A stretch of DNA of 12,144 nucleotides. It comes from Caulobacteraceae bacterium. Its GTDB lineage: Bacteria > Pseudomonadota > Alphaproteobacteria > Caulobacterales > Caulobacteraceae. Position numbers and translations under genes: made by a program. Below, piece after piece: positions 7,145-12,144 of the stretch (positions are counted from its first letter, which is position 1; each line of letters opens with the position of its first letter). The notes beneath the pieces are model-generated. The model worked only from the letters and a program-made list of their open reading frames with translations. It was not told the DNA's origin and searched no databases. The DNA lies in assembly GCA_004144935.1 (NCBI GenBank), contig SDZP01000069.1, positions 1-12,144 on the forward strand. Reading direction: 5' to 3'.

Positions 7145-7656
7145 CGGGCGGCTCCCGGGCTGGCGGTGGCGACAGCCGGGGCGGCTTCGGCCGTTTTGGG
7201 CAGGGCGGCGCCGATGCCGGCGGCCTCCTTGATGGCGGCGCGGATGCGCTGGTAGGTGCCGCAGCGACAGATGTTGCCGCTCATCGCGGCATCGATCTCC
7301 TCGTCGGTCGGCGAGGGCTTCTCGGCCAGCAGGGCCGAGGCGCTCATGATCTGGCCCGACTGGCAGTAGCCGCATTGCGGCACATCCAGTTTGGCCCAGG
7401 CCTGCTGGGCCGGATGGCTGCCGCCCAGGCCCTCGATGGTGGTGACCTTCATGCCGGCCACCGCCGAGATCGGCGTGACGCAGCTACGGGTCGCTTGGCC
7501 GTCGATATGCACCGTGCAGGCCCCGCACTGGGCGACCCCGCAGCCGAACTTGGTGCCGGTCAGGCCCAGCTCGTCGCGCACCACCCACAGCAAGGGCGTG
7601 TCGTCGGCCGCCTTCACGGTCACGGGCTTGCCGTTGATTTCCAGATTGACCGCCAA
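7141..7656 (-). CDS. [2Fe-2S] subunit of the molybdenum hydroxylase (IorA/CoxS-like), TTG start
   Basis: The 171-aa subunit passes electrons from the molybdenum site through two [2Fe-2S] clusters. The plant-ferredoxin-like N-terminal domain has Cys39, Cys44, Cys47 and Cys59 (CGVAQCGAC...C), and the all-helical C-terminal domain has Cys95, Cys98, Cys130 and Cys132 (CGYCQSG, CRCG). All eight ligands are present. The last 25 residues are Ala/Pro-rich and probably disordered. The start is TTG at 7656, directly behind GGAGGAGG with 5-base spacing; there is no ATG or GTG in frame before it that would fit. It has no signal peptide, so export must depend on folding with the Tat-targeted large subunit encoded next, whose start overlaps its stop. 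It is divergent from rdgB over 125 bp. Confidence 0.94.
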   Translation of the reverse strand: MAVNLEINGKPVTVKAADDTPLLWVVRDELGLTGTKFGCGVAQCGACTVHIDGQATRSCVTPISAVAGMKVTTIEGLGGSHPAQQAWAKLDVPQCGYCQSGQIMSASALLAEKPSPTDEEIDAAMSGNICRCGTYQRIRAAIKEAAGIGAALPKTAEAAPAVATASPGAAR

Positions 7657-7661
7657 CGGTT

Positions 7662-7669
7662 CCTCCTCC
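7662..7669 (-). promoter_or_regulatory. Ribosome binding site that fixes the TTG start of the FeS subunit
   Basis: On the minus strand the sequence reads GGAGGAGG, then 5 bases, then TTG. This near-perfect match to the 16S rRNA 3' end compensates for the weak start codon and supports TTG 7656 as the true start. Confidence 0.85.
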
Positions 7670-7689
7670 GATGCAAGATCGAGGGTATC

Positions 7690-7719
7690 TTAACGCTGTT
7701 CACCGTTTTCCGCGCTAGC
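7690..7719. promoter_or_regulatory. Candidate promoter and operator-like palindrome in the divergent rdgB / Mo hydroxylase gap
   Basis: On the plus strand, TTAACG (7690-7695) and GCTAGC (7714-7719) are 18 bases apart, a fair match to the Caulobacter -35/-10 form. GCTAGC is self-complementary, so it could serve either direction. Between them, AACGCTG-TT-CACCGTT (7692-7707) is a palindrome with one mismatched pair, placed where a repressor would block the polymerase. All of this is pattern-level evidence. Confidence 0.3.
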
Positions 7720-7764
7720 GAATTCTTGGCCTACGCCAGCGAAATCTTGCGCCGGAACGCCGAC

Positions 7765-7770
7765 AGGAGG
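7765..7770 (+). promoter_or_regulatory. rdgB: Ribosome binding site of rdgB with long spacing
   Basis: AGGAGG is a full Shine-Dalgarno match, 11 bases before the ATG at 7782. A closer ATG at 7771 abuts the site and is out of frame, so 7782 is retained as the start on protein homology. Confidence 0.7.
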
Positions 7771-7781
7771 ATGACGTCCCA

Positions 7782-8384
7782 ATGCCTCTCCTGCTCCCCG
7801 CCGGCGCCACCCTGGTCGCCGCCACCCACAACCCCGGCAAGGCCCGGGAACTGGCCGCCCTGCTGGAAGGCCGCTTCACCGTCCTGACGGCCGGCGAGCT
7901 GAACATTCCCGAGCCGGACGAGACCGAGACGACCTTCGTCGGCAACGCCCTGCTCAAGGCCCGCCACGCCGCCGAGATCTCCGGCCGTATCGCCCTGGCC
8001 GACGACAGCGGACTGTCGGTGACGGCCCTGGATGGTTCTCCAGGCATCTTTTCCGCCCGTTGGGCCGGACCCGGCAAGGATTTCGCCGTGGCCATGGGCA
8101 AGGTCGAGGAACGGCTGGAAGAGATCGGCACCGACGATTTCTCGGCCTGGTTCACCTGCGCCCTCGCCGTCGCCTGGCCGGACGGCCCGGCCGTGGTCGT
8201 GCAGGGCGAGGTGCATGGATCGCTGGTCTTCCCGGGCCGGGGCGACAAGGGCTTCGGCTACGATCCGATCTTCGTGCCCACCGGCGGCTCGCAAACCTTC
8301 GGCGAGATGGAGACCGAGGCGAAGGAAGCCATCAGCCACCGCACCATCGCCTTCGCCAAGCTGAAGTCCGCCCTGTTCGAATGA
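7782..8384 (+). CDS. rdgB: XTP/dITP pyrophosphatase (RdgB/HAM1 family)
   Basis: This enzyme hydrolyses XTP, dITP and ITP to the monophosphates and pyrophosphate, keeping deaminated purines out of DNA and RNA. The 200-aa length matches the family. Visible motifs are the phosphate-binding ATHNPGKARE (14-23), the metal-binding ADDSGL (73-78), the ARWAG motif (92-96), the base-binding GFGYDPIF (157-164) and the C-terminal SHR (185-187). All are intact, so a working cytoplasmic enzyme is expected. The stop overlaps the hemW start in ATGA, indicating translational coupling; adjacency of rdgB and hemW is common in alphaproteobacteria, often with rph upstream, which is not here. The Mo hydroxylase genes occupy the divergent position instead. 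Confidence 0.97.
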   Translation: MPLLLPAGATLVAATHNPGKARELAALLEGRFTVLTAGELNIPEPDETETTFVGNALLKARHAAEISGRIALADDSGLSVTALDGSPGIFSARWAGPGKDFAVAMGKVEERLEEIGTDDFSAWFTCALAVAWPDGPAVVVQGEVHGSLVFPGRGDKGFGYDPIFVPTGGSQTFGEMETEAKEAISHRTIAFAKLKSALFE

Positions 8385-9547
8385 GCCCCACGGCCGACCT
8401 GGGCGTCTATATCCACTGGCCCTACTGCGCCCGCATCTGCCCCTACTGCGACTTCAACGTCGTGCGCGACCGGGGCCGGACTCAGGAACAGGCCGACCTC
8501 GCCGCCGCCATCCTCGCCGACCTGGAGGCTCAGCGGGCCCTCACCGGCCCGCGCCGGCTGGTGTCGATCTTCTTCGGCGGCGGCACCCCTTCGCTGATGG
8601 ACCCCCAGGCGGCCGCCGACATGATCGCCGCCGCCCGCCGGCTGTGGGACGCCGCGCCCGACCTCGAGATCAGCCTGGAGGCCAACCCCACCGACGCCGA
8701 GACCGGCCGCTTCGCCGCCCTGGCGGACGCCGGGGTCAATCGCCTGTCGCTGGGCGTCCAGGCCCTCGACGACGCCTCGCTGGCCTTCCTCGGCCGCAAC
8801 CACGACGCCGGCGCCGCCCGCCGCGCCGCGACCGAGGCGGCCCGCCTCTTCCCCCGCCTGTCGCTGGACCTGATCTACGCCCGACCCGGCCAGACCCCGG
8901 ACGCCTGGGCCGAGGAGCTGCGCACAGCCATCGGCTGGGGGGCCGAACACCTCTCGCCCTACCAGCTGACCATCGAGTCCGGCACCGCCTTCGACCGGGC
9001 GGTCCGGCGGGGCGCCTTCAGGCCGGCCGACGAGGTCCTTGGGGCGGCGCTCTACGACACCACCCAGTCCGTTCTGGAGGCCCAGGGCTTCGACGCCTAC
9101 GAGGTCTCCAACCACGCAAAGGGCCCCGCCGCCCGATCGCGCCACAACCTGGTCTACTGGTCCGGCCAGGACTATGTCGGCGTCGGCCCCGGCGCCCACG
9201 GACGCCTGACCCTGGACGGCCGCCGCACTGCCACCGGCGCCCACCGGGCCATCGGCGCCTACATCGCCGCGGTGCGTGACACCGGCCTGGGGTTTGCCGA
9301 GCGAGAGGCGCTGTCGCCGGTCGAGGCGGCCGAGGAAAGGCTGCTGATGGGTCTGCGCATTGACGCCGGCGTCGGCTTCGACGAACTCGCCCCGCTCGGC
9401 CTCACCGCCGGCCACCCCGAAGTCGTCGCCCTGGCGGCGGACGGCCTGCTGCGCCCCGACCATCAGCGCCTTCGCGCCACCCGGCGCGGGCGCCTCGTCC
9501 TGGACTGGATCACCGGCCAGCTGGCCACCGCCGCAAACCCTGCTTGA
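8381..9547 (+). CDS. hemW: Radical SAM haem chaperone HemW
   Basis: HemW-type proteins bind haem and a [4Fe-4S] cluster and are thought to deliver haem to target proteins; they were long misannotated as oxygen-independent coproporphyrinogen oxidase (HemN). The 388-aa protein has the radical SAM cluster motif Cys16, Cys20, Cys23 (YCARICPYC) followed by Asp-Phe-Asn, lacking the extra cysteine that HemN has after the triad. GGGTPSL (66-72) is the SAM-binding glycine motif. Later family segments are GVQALDD, SPYQLTIESGTAF, and HNLVYWSGQDYVGVGPGAH, followed by a HemN_C-like wing. The start at 8381 overlaps the rdgB stop; an in-frame ATG at 8060 would add 107 residues of rdgB in a shadow frame and is rejected. 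Its position just before an oxidase subunit suits a role in haem supply, but that is inference. Confidence 0.95.
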   Translation: MSPTADLGVYIHWPYCARICPYCDFNVVRDRGRTQEQADLAAAILADLEAQRALTGPRRLVSIFFGGGTPSLMDPQAAADMIAAARRLWDAAPDLEISLEANPTDAETGRFAALADAGVNRLSLGVQALDDASLAFLGRNHDAGAARRAATEAARLFPRLSLDLIYARPGQTPDAWAEELRTAIGWGAEHLSPYQLTIESGTAFDRAVRRGAFRPADEVLGAALYDTTQSVLEAQGFDAYEVSNHAKGPAARSRHNLVYWSGQDYVGVGPGAHGRLTLDGRRTATGAHRAIGAYIAAVRDTGLGFAEREALSPVEAAEERLLMGLRIDAGVGFDELAPLGLTAGHPEVVALAADGLLRPDHQRLRATRRGRLVLDWITGQLATAANPA

Positions 9548-9558
9548 GCCTGGGCCTT

Positions 9559-9588
9559 TCGCGTTGTATCCCCGCCGGCGAAACGCGA
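9559..9588 (+). other. Weak inverted repeat between hemW and the oxidase subunit gene
   Basis: TCGCGTT (9559-9565) pairs with AACGCGA (9582-9588) around a 16-base loop. It ends 8 bases before the AGGA ribosome binding site of the next gene. It may be an attenuating leader structure or chance in GC-rich DNA; there is no T-run after it typical of a terminator. Confidence 0.2.
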
Positions 9589-9605
9589 TTTCTCAGGAAC
9601 CGACC

Positions 9606-9836
9606 ATGGCTGACGACTACCACCGCGGCGAGATGGACATCCACGAGCAGGTGTCGACCTACCACGCCGTCATGGGCATGACGAAGTGGGGCAGCCTGGC
9701 CCTCGCCGTCGCCATCCTGGCCCTGGTCCTGTGGTTCTGCACCCCGGCCGGCTTCATCGGCGGCCTGGTCCCGGCCCTGGTTCTGCTGGTGGTCGGCATC
9801 GTCTTGCTGCGCGACAAGAAGGGCGGCGGCCACTAG
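9606..9836 (+). CDS. aa3-type cytochrome c oxidase subunit IV
   Basis: This 76-aa protein matches the short alphaproteobacterial subunit IV of aa3-type cytochrome c oxidase (PF07835 family), a small accessory subunit that packs against the core subunits in the inner membrane. The charged N-terminus (MADDYHRGEMDIHEQVSTYH, residues 1-20) is the family hallmark, followed by hydrophobic segments at about 29-45 and 51-68 and a basic tail (RDKKGGGH). Two transmembrane stretches are somewhat more than the single helix I remember for the family, so the second could be a re-entrant or weakly conserved part. The ATG at 9606 has AGGA at 9596-9599. The catalytic subunits are not in this window. It is followed by a hairpin and then the transhydrogenase genes. 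Confidence 0.85.
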   Translation: MADDYHRGEMDIHEQVSTYHAVMGMTKWGSLALAVAILALVLWFCTPAGFIGGLVPALVLLVVGIVLLRDKKGGGH

Positions 9837-9862
9837 GCCAACCCGCCTGTCGAAGATCTTCC

Positions 9863-9891
9863 ACGCCGGCGGCCCCCTGGATCGCCGGCGT
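9863..9891 (+). terminator. GC-rich hairpin after the oxidase subunit IV gene
   Basis: ACGCCGGCG (9863-9871) pairs perfectly with CGCCGGCGT (9883-9891) around an 11-base loop, starting 26 bases after the stop codon. Only TTGT follows, so it is not a classical intrinsic terminator, but its position between two units fits transcription ending or 3'-end protection. Confidence 0.4.
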
Positions 9892-9951
9892 TGTCGTGCC
9901 TGGTTTACGTTGCGTCGCGGAATAACGTTTCGCAGCGCACCATCCACGGGC

Positions 9952-9981
9952 TCGACAACGGGCAAGTTTCTCCCCTAAACA
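9952..9981 (+). promoter_or_regulatory. Candidate promoter of the transhydrogenase operon
   Basis: TCGACA (9952-9957) and CCTAAAC (9974-9980) are 16 bases apart. Each hexamer differs from the Caulobacter-like consensus (TTGACN, GCTANA) at one position. Transcription would begin near 9986, giving a leader of about 40 bases ending in the strong ribosome binding site GGGGGAG (10014-10020). The rest of the 191-bp gap shows no gene. Confidence 0.45.
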
Positions 9982-10027
9982 GACGCCTACGGCGCGTTTG
10001 ACGCCAAGCGTTAGGGGGAGGCGCCAC

Positions 10028-11161
10028 ATGGCCTTGATTGCTGTGACCAAGGAACGCCGCGCGGGTGAGACCCGCGTCGCCGCCACCCCGGAAACCGTCA
10101 AGAAACTGATCGCCGCCGGCTGGACCGTCACGGTCGAGGCCGGGGCCGGCGCCGGCTCGTCCTACATCGACGCCGACTACCAGGCGGCGGGCGCCAGGCT
10201 CGAAACCACCCTCCAGGGGGCCCTCAAGGACGCCGACGTCCTGTTCAAGGTGCGCGGTCCCGAGGCTGAGGAGATCGCGGCCCTGAAGAGCGGCGCCACC
10301 GTCATAGCCACCCTCAATCCGCACCAGGACAAGGACACGCTCAACGCCCTCGCCAAGGCCGGCGCATCGGCTTTCGCCATGGAGTTCGTGCCCCGCATCA
10401 CCCGCGCCCAGGTCATGGACGTGCTGTCGTCGCAGGCCAACCTCGCCGGCTATCGCGCGGTGATCGAGGGGGCCGAGGCCTTCGGCAAGGCCCTGCCGAT
10501 GATGATGACCGCCGCCGGCACCGTCGCCGCCGCCAAGGTCTTCATCATGGGGGTCGGGGTCGCCGGCCTGCAGGCCATCGCCACCGCCCGCCGCCTGGGC
10601 GCCGTGGTCACCGCCACCGACGTGCGGCCCGCCACCAAGGAACAGGTCGAGAGCCTGGGCGCCAAATTCCTCGCCGTCGAGGACGAGGAGTTCAAGAACG
10701 CCCAGACCGCCGGCGGCTACGCCAAGGAGATGAGCCCCGAGTACCAGGCCAAGCAGGCCGAACTGCTCAGCGGTCACCTGGCCAAGCAGGACATCGTCAT
10801 CACCACCGCCCTGATTCCCGGCCGCCCGGCCCCGCGCCTGGTGACGGCCGCCCAGGTCGCCTCGATGAAGCCCGGCAGCGTCATCGTCGACCTCGCCGTC
10901 GAACAGGGCGGCAACGTCGAGGGCGCCAGGCTGGGCGAAACCGCCATCACCGCCAACGGGGTGAAGATCCTCGGCGCCGCCAACCTTCCCGGCCGCATCG
11001 CCACCGACGCCTCGGCCCTGTACGCCCGCAACCTGATGGCCTTCGCCGGCCTGCTGCTCGACAAGGACGGCGCCCTGAACCCCGACTACGAGGACGAGAT
11101 CCTGAAAGCCGCCCTGGTCACCAAGGGCGGCGCGATCGTCCATCCCCAGCTGGCCGGATGA
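10028..11161 (+). CDS. pntAA: NAD(P) transhydrogenase alpha subunit, soluble NAD(H)-binding part
   Basis: PntAA is the cytoplasmic domain I of proton-translocating transhydrogenase, which uses the proton gradient to reduce NADP+ with NADH. The split alpha subunit (PntAA plus PntAB, rather than one PntA chain) is known from alphaproteobacteria such as Rhodospirillum rubrum. The 377-aa protein begins MALIAVTKERRAGETRVAATP, typical of the alanine dehydrogenase/PNT fold. The conserved RQD loop is present (RITRAQVMDVLSSQ, with Arg126, Gln128 and Asp131), as are the nucleotide motif GVGVAG at 175-180, TDVR at 197-200 and GRPAPRLVT at 265-273. The start at 10028 is set by GGGGGAG with 7-base spacing; an in-frame ATG at 9998 would have no such site. 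Its stop overlaps the next gene in ATGA. Confidence 0.96.
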   Translation: MALIAVTKERRAGETRVAATPETVKKLIAAGWTVTVEAGAGAGSSYIDADYQAAGARLETTLQGALKDADVLFKVRGPEAEEIAALKSGATVIATLNPHQDKDTLNALAKAGASAFAMEFVPRITRAQVMDVLSSQANLAGYRAVIEGAEAFGKALPMMMTAAGTVAAAKVFIMGVGVAGLQAIATARRLGAVVTATDVRPATKEQVESLGAKFLAVEDEEFKNAQTAGGYAKEMSPEYQAKQAELLSGHLAKQDIVITTALIPGRPAPRLVTAAQVASMKPGSVIVDLAVEQGGNVEGARLGETAITANGVKILGAANLPGRIATDASALYARNLMAFAGLLLDKDGALNPDYEDEILKAALVTKGGAIVHPQLAG

Positions 11162-11886
11162 CCGCCCGCCTCGCCCTCGCTCTGGTCGCCATCGCGGCGC
11201 TCGCCACGCCGGCGTCCGCCGCGCTTGTGCCCCGCGCCGAACAGGGCTCCGTGCCGTTCATGGTCGGCGCGCCCGAGGGTCTGGCCGCGCCGGTCGTCGT
11301 GCGGGCGGACGAGGTCGCCTGGCGGGAGACCTACCGGCCATTCATGAACGTGCGCCTGCTGGACGAGGTCCCGGCCCGCAAACGGCCGAGCACCAAGGCG
11401 GTCGCCGCCGGAACGGTGCTGTACGGCTATCGGCTGAGCGGCGGCTATGCCTACTGTCCGCCGACCAACTACCGCGCCGGCGTGCGCGAGGTGCAGTGCC
11501 TGCGCGACTTCAACGACGATGGCCGCTTCGACGGCGTCTACGTCACCGACGCCCGGACCATGAAGTCACGGACCATCGCCGCCTTCCTGCACGAGCTGAC
11601 CTCCACCCGCCTGCAGCGTTACGAGGCGATCGACGTCGCCCAGGCCGCGCCCATACCGGCGGCCGTCATCTTCAAGGGCGTCAGCAAGGGCCAGGCCATG
11701 TTCGTCATTCGGGTCGAGGACGACCAGCTCGACAGCACCCACGGCTGCCTGCTTGGCGCGGACAGTTGCGACCTCTGGGGCCTGAGCCTGAAAGTCACCT
11801 CCGAGGGAGAGGGCGTGCGCATCGAACTGCTTGGCGCCGACTCCGAACGGGGCGTGGAAGTCATCCTGACCGGCGGACCGGTCTGA
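11158..11886 (+). CDS. Exported protein of unknown function within the transhydrogenase operon
   Basis: I do not recognise a family for this 242-aa protein. Residues 1-21 form a signal peptide (MTARLALALVAIAALATPASA, Arg4 then a hydrophobic core), with likely cleavage after Ala21 in ASA-A, so the mature protein should be periplasmic. No further membrane segment is seen. Four cysteines (100, 114, 197, 204) could make two disulfides. Residues 117-125 (DFNDDGRFD) fit the calcium-loop pattern DxNxDGxxD. The region around 60-130 (VRLLDE, YGYRLSGGYAYCPP, VQCLRDFNDDGRFDGVY) is rich in aromatic and glycine residues. It has no Shine-Dalgarno sequence of its own; the ATG overlaps the pntAA stop, so translation is probably coupled. 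pntAB follows 28 bp later with its own site. A real gene is likely from the clean start, the signal peptide and codon usage. Confidence 0.8.
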   Translation: MTARLALALVAIAALATPASAALVPRAEQGSVPFMVGAPEGLAAPVVVRADEVAWRETYRPFMNVRLLDEVPARKRPSTKAVAAGTVLYGYRLSGGYAYCPPTNYRAGVREVQCLRDFNDDGRFDGVYVTDARTMKSRTIAAFLHELTSTRLQRYEAIDVAQAAPIPAAVIFKGVSKGQAMFVIRVEDDQLDSTHGCLLGADSCDLWGLSLKVTSEGEGVRIELLGADSERGVEVILTGGPV

Positions 11887-11914
11887 ACGCGATCTAAGGA
11901 AGAGACGAGAAGTC

Positions 11915-12144
11915 ATGGAAGTCGATCCCACCATCTTCCGCCTGGCCATCTTCGTGCTGGCGATCTTCGTCGGCTACTACGTGGTCTGGAGCGTCACCCC
12001 GGCCCTGCACACGCCGCTGATGGCGGTGACCAACGCCATCTCCTCGGTGATCATCGTCGGCGCCCTGATCGCCGCCGCCGCCCACCCGGCCACCGGCCAG
12101 GCGATGACCGGCTCGGTCTGGATATCCAAGGGCGCCGGCGCCGT
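11915..12144 (+). CDS. pntAB: NAD(P) transhydrogenase alpha subunit, membrane part, 5' end (cut by window edge)
   Basis: PntAB supplies the membrane helices that the split alpha subunit lacks in PntAA; together with PntB it forms the proton channel. The 76 visible residues include the hydrophobic IFRLAIFVLAIFVGYYVVW (7-25) and the family signature TPALHTPLMAVTNAISSVII (27-46), followed by a second hydrophobic stretch up to about residue 56. Family members are only about 100 residues, so most of the gene is present and only the tail is missing. The ATG at 11915 is preceded by AAGGAAGAG (11896-11904), about 10 bases away, with GAGA closer. pntB would be expected just beyond the window. It is separated from pntAA by the unknown exported-protein gene. 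Confidence 0.95.
   Translation, partial: MEVDPTIFRLAIFVLAIFVGYYVVWSVTPALHTPLMAVTNAISSVIIVGALIAAAAHPATGQAMTGSVWISKGAGA

Noticed and set aside
5717..7255. 512-aa open frame on the plus strand opposite the Mo hydroxylase genes
   Set aside because: It is a mirror of a well-supported gene in GC-rich DNA, with His/Gly/Val/Ala-rich low-information sequence, no start signal and no recognisable domain.
7690..7704. CtrA-type site (TTAA-N7-TTAA) in the rdgB upstream region
   Set aside because: TTAA is present at 7690-7693 but the second half is CACC, so the pattern fails.
8060..8380. N-terminal extension of hemW from ATG 8060
   Set aside because: It lies in another frame inside rdgB and is arginine/glycine-rich; HemW proteins begin shortly before the radical SAM triad.
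8258..9463. 401-aa open frame on the minus strand opposite hemW
   Set aside because: It is antisense to a protein with intact radical SAM motifs, with skewed Gly/Val/Gln composition and no family features.
10022..10027. TTGACG at 9999-10004 as a -35 element for pntAA
   Set aside because: A -10 at normal spacing would fall at 10021-10027, on top of the ribosome binding site and start codon.
9905..11143. 412-aa open frame on the minus strand opposite pntAA
   Set aside because: It is antisense to an intact transhydrogenase subunit, Gly/Asp/His-rich from codon mirroring, with no motif.
11496..11897. 133-aa alternate-frame ORF within the secreted-protein gene
   Set aside because: It is Arg/Pro-rich shadow sequence without features; the signal-peptide frame is preferred.
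1..12144. Mobile elements, CRISPR, tRNA or rRNA, toxin-antitoxin or phage defence system
   Set aside because: No direct-repeat array, transposase, integrase, nuclease-like gene or tRNA cloverleaf was seen; the genes are housekeeping or metabolic with uniform composition.

Overview
The window is GC-rich and gene-dense, with GC-biased third codon positions. Its gene content points to an alphaproteobacterium of the Caulobacterales (Caulobacter, Phenylobacterium or Brevundimonas type). The supporting evidence is an aa3-type oxidase subunit IV of the alphaproteobacterial kind, a split transhydrogenase (PntAA/PntAB), an isoquinoline-oxidoreductase-like Mo hydroxylase pair, and -10-like GCTANA elements. 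Genus placement is inference. There is no rRNA, tRNA, CRISPR, prophage or insertion sequence, and the genes look like ordinary chromosomal ones.

Layout. (1) 1-282, minus: 5' part of pyrF, cut by the window edge, divergent from a MarC-family membrane protein (352-1047, plus). (2) 1070-2375, minus: an Rrf2-family regulator followed by a short-chain dehydrogenase, probably one unit. (3) 2547-4879, plus: the potassium transporter kup, whose stop codon overlaps the start of an unknown three-helix membrane protein. (4) 4891-4920: a strong hairpin between convergent units. (5) 4934-7656, minus: a two-gene molybdenum hydroxylase operon, with a [2Fe-2S] subunit starting at TTG and a Tat-targeted molybdopterin subunit. 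(6) 7782-9547, plus: rdgB (nucleotide-pool sanitation) overlapping hemW (haem chaperone). (7) 9606-9836, plus: aa3 oxidase subunit IV. (8) 10028-12144, plus: pntAA, an unknown secreted protein, and the 5' part of pntAB, cut by the window edge.

How the genes relate. Most are housekeeping or envelope/energy functions. Small overlaps (ATGA) suggest translational coupling in kup/119-aa protein, the FeS/Mo subunits, rdgB/hemW and pntAA/unknown gene. The most unusual point is a gene for an exported protein with an EF-hand-like loop sitting inside the transhydrogenase operon, between two subunits of one complex. Second is the Mo hydroxylase large subunit, which carries a twin-arginine motif followed by a lipobox-like LVGC. 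I did not find a clearly novel multi-gene system. The non-coding candidates (operator-like repeats, promoters, a five-codon leader ORF before kup) are pattern-level suggestions.
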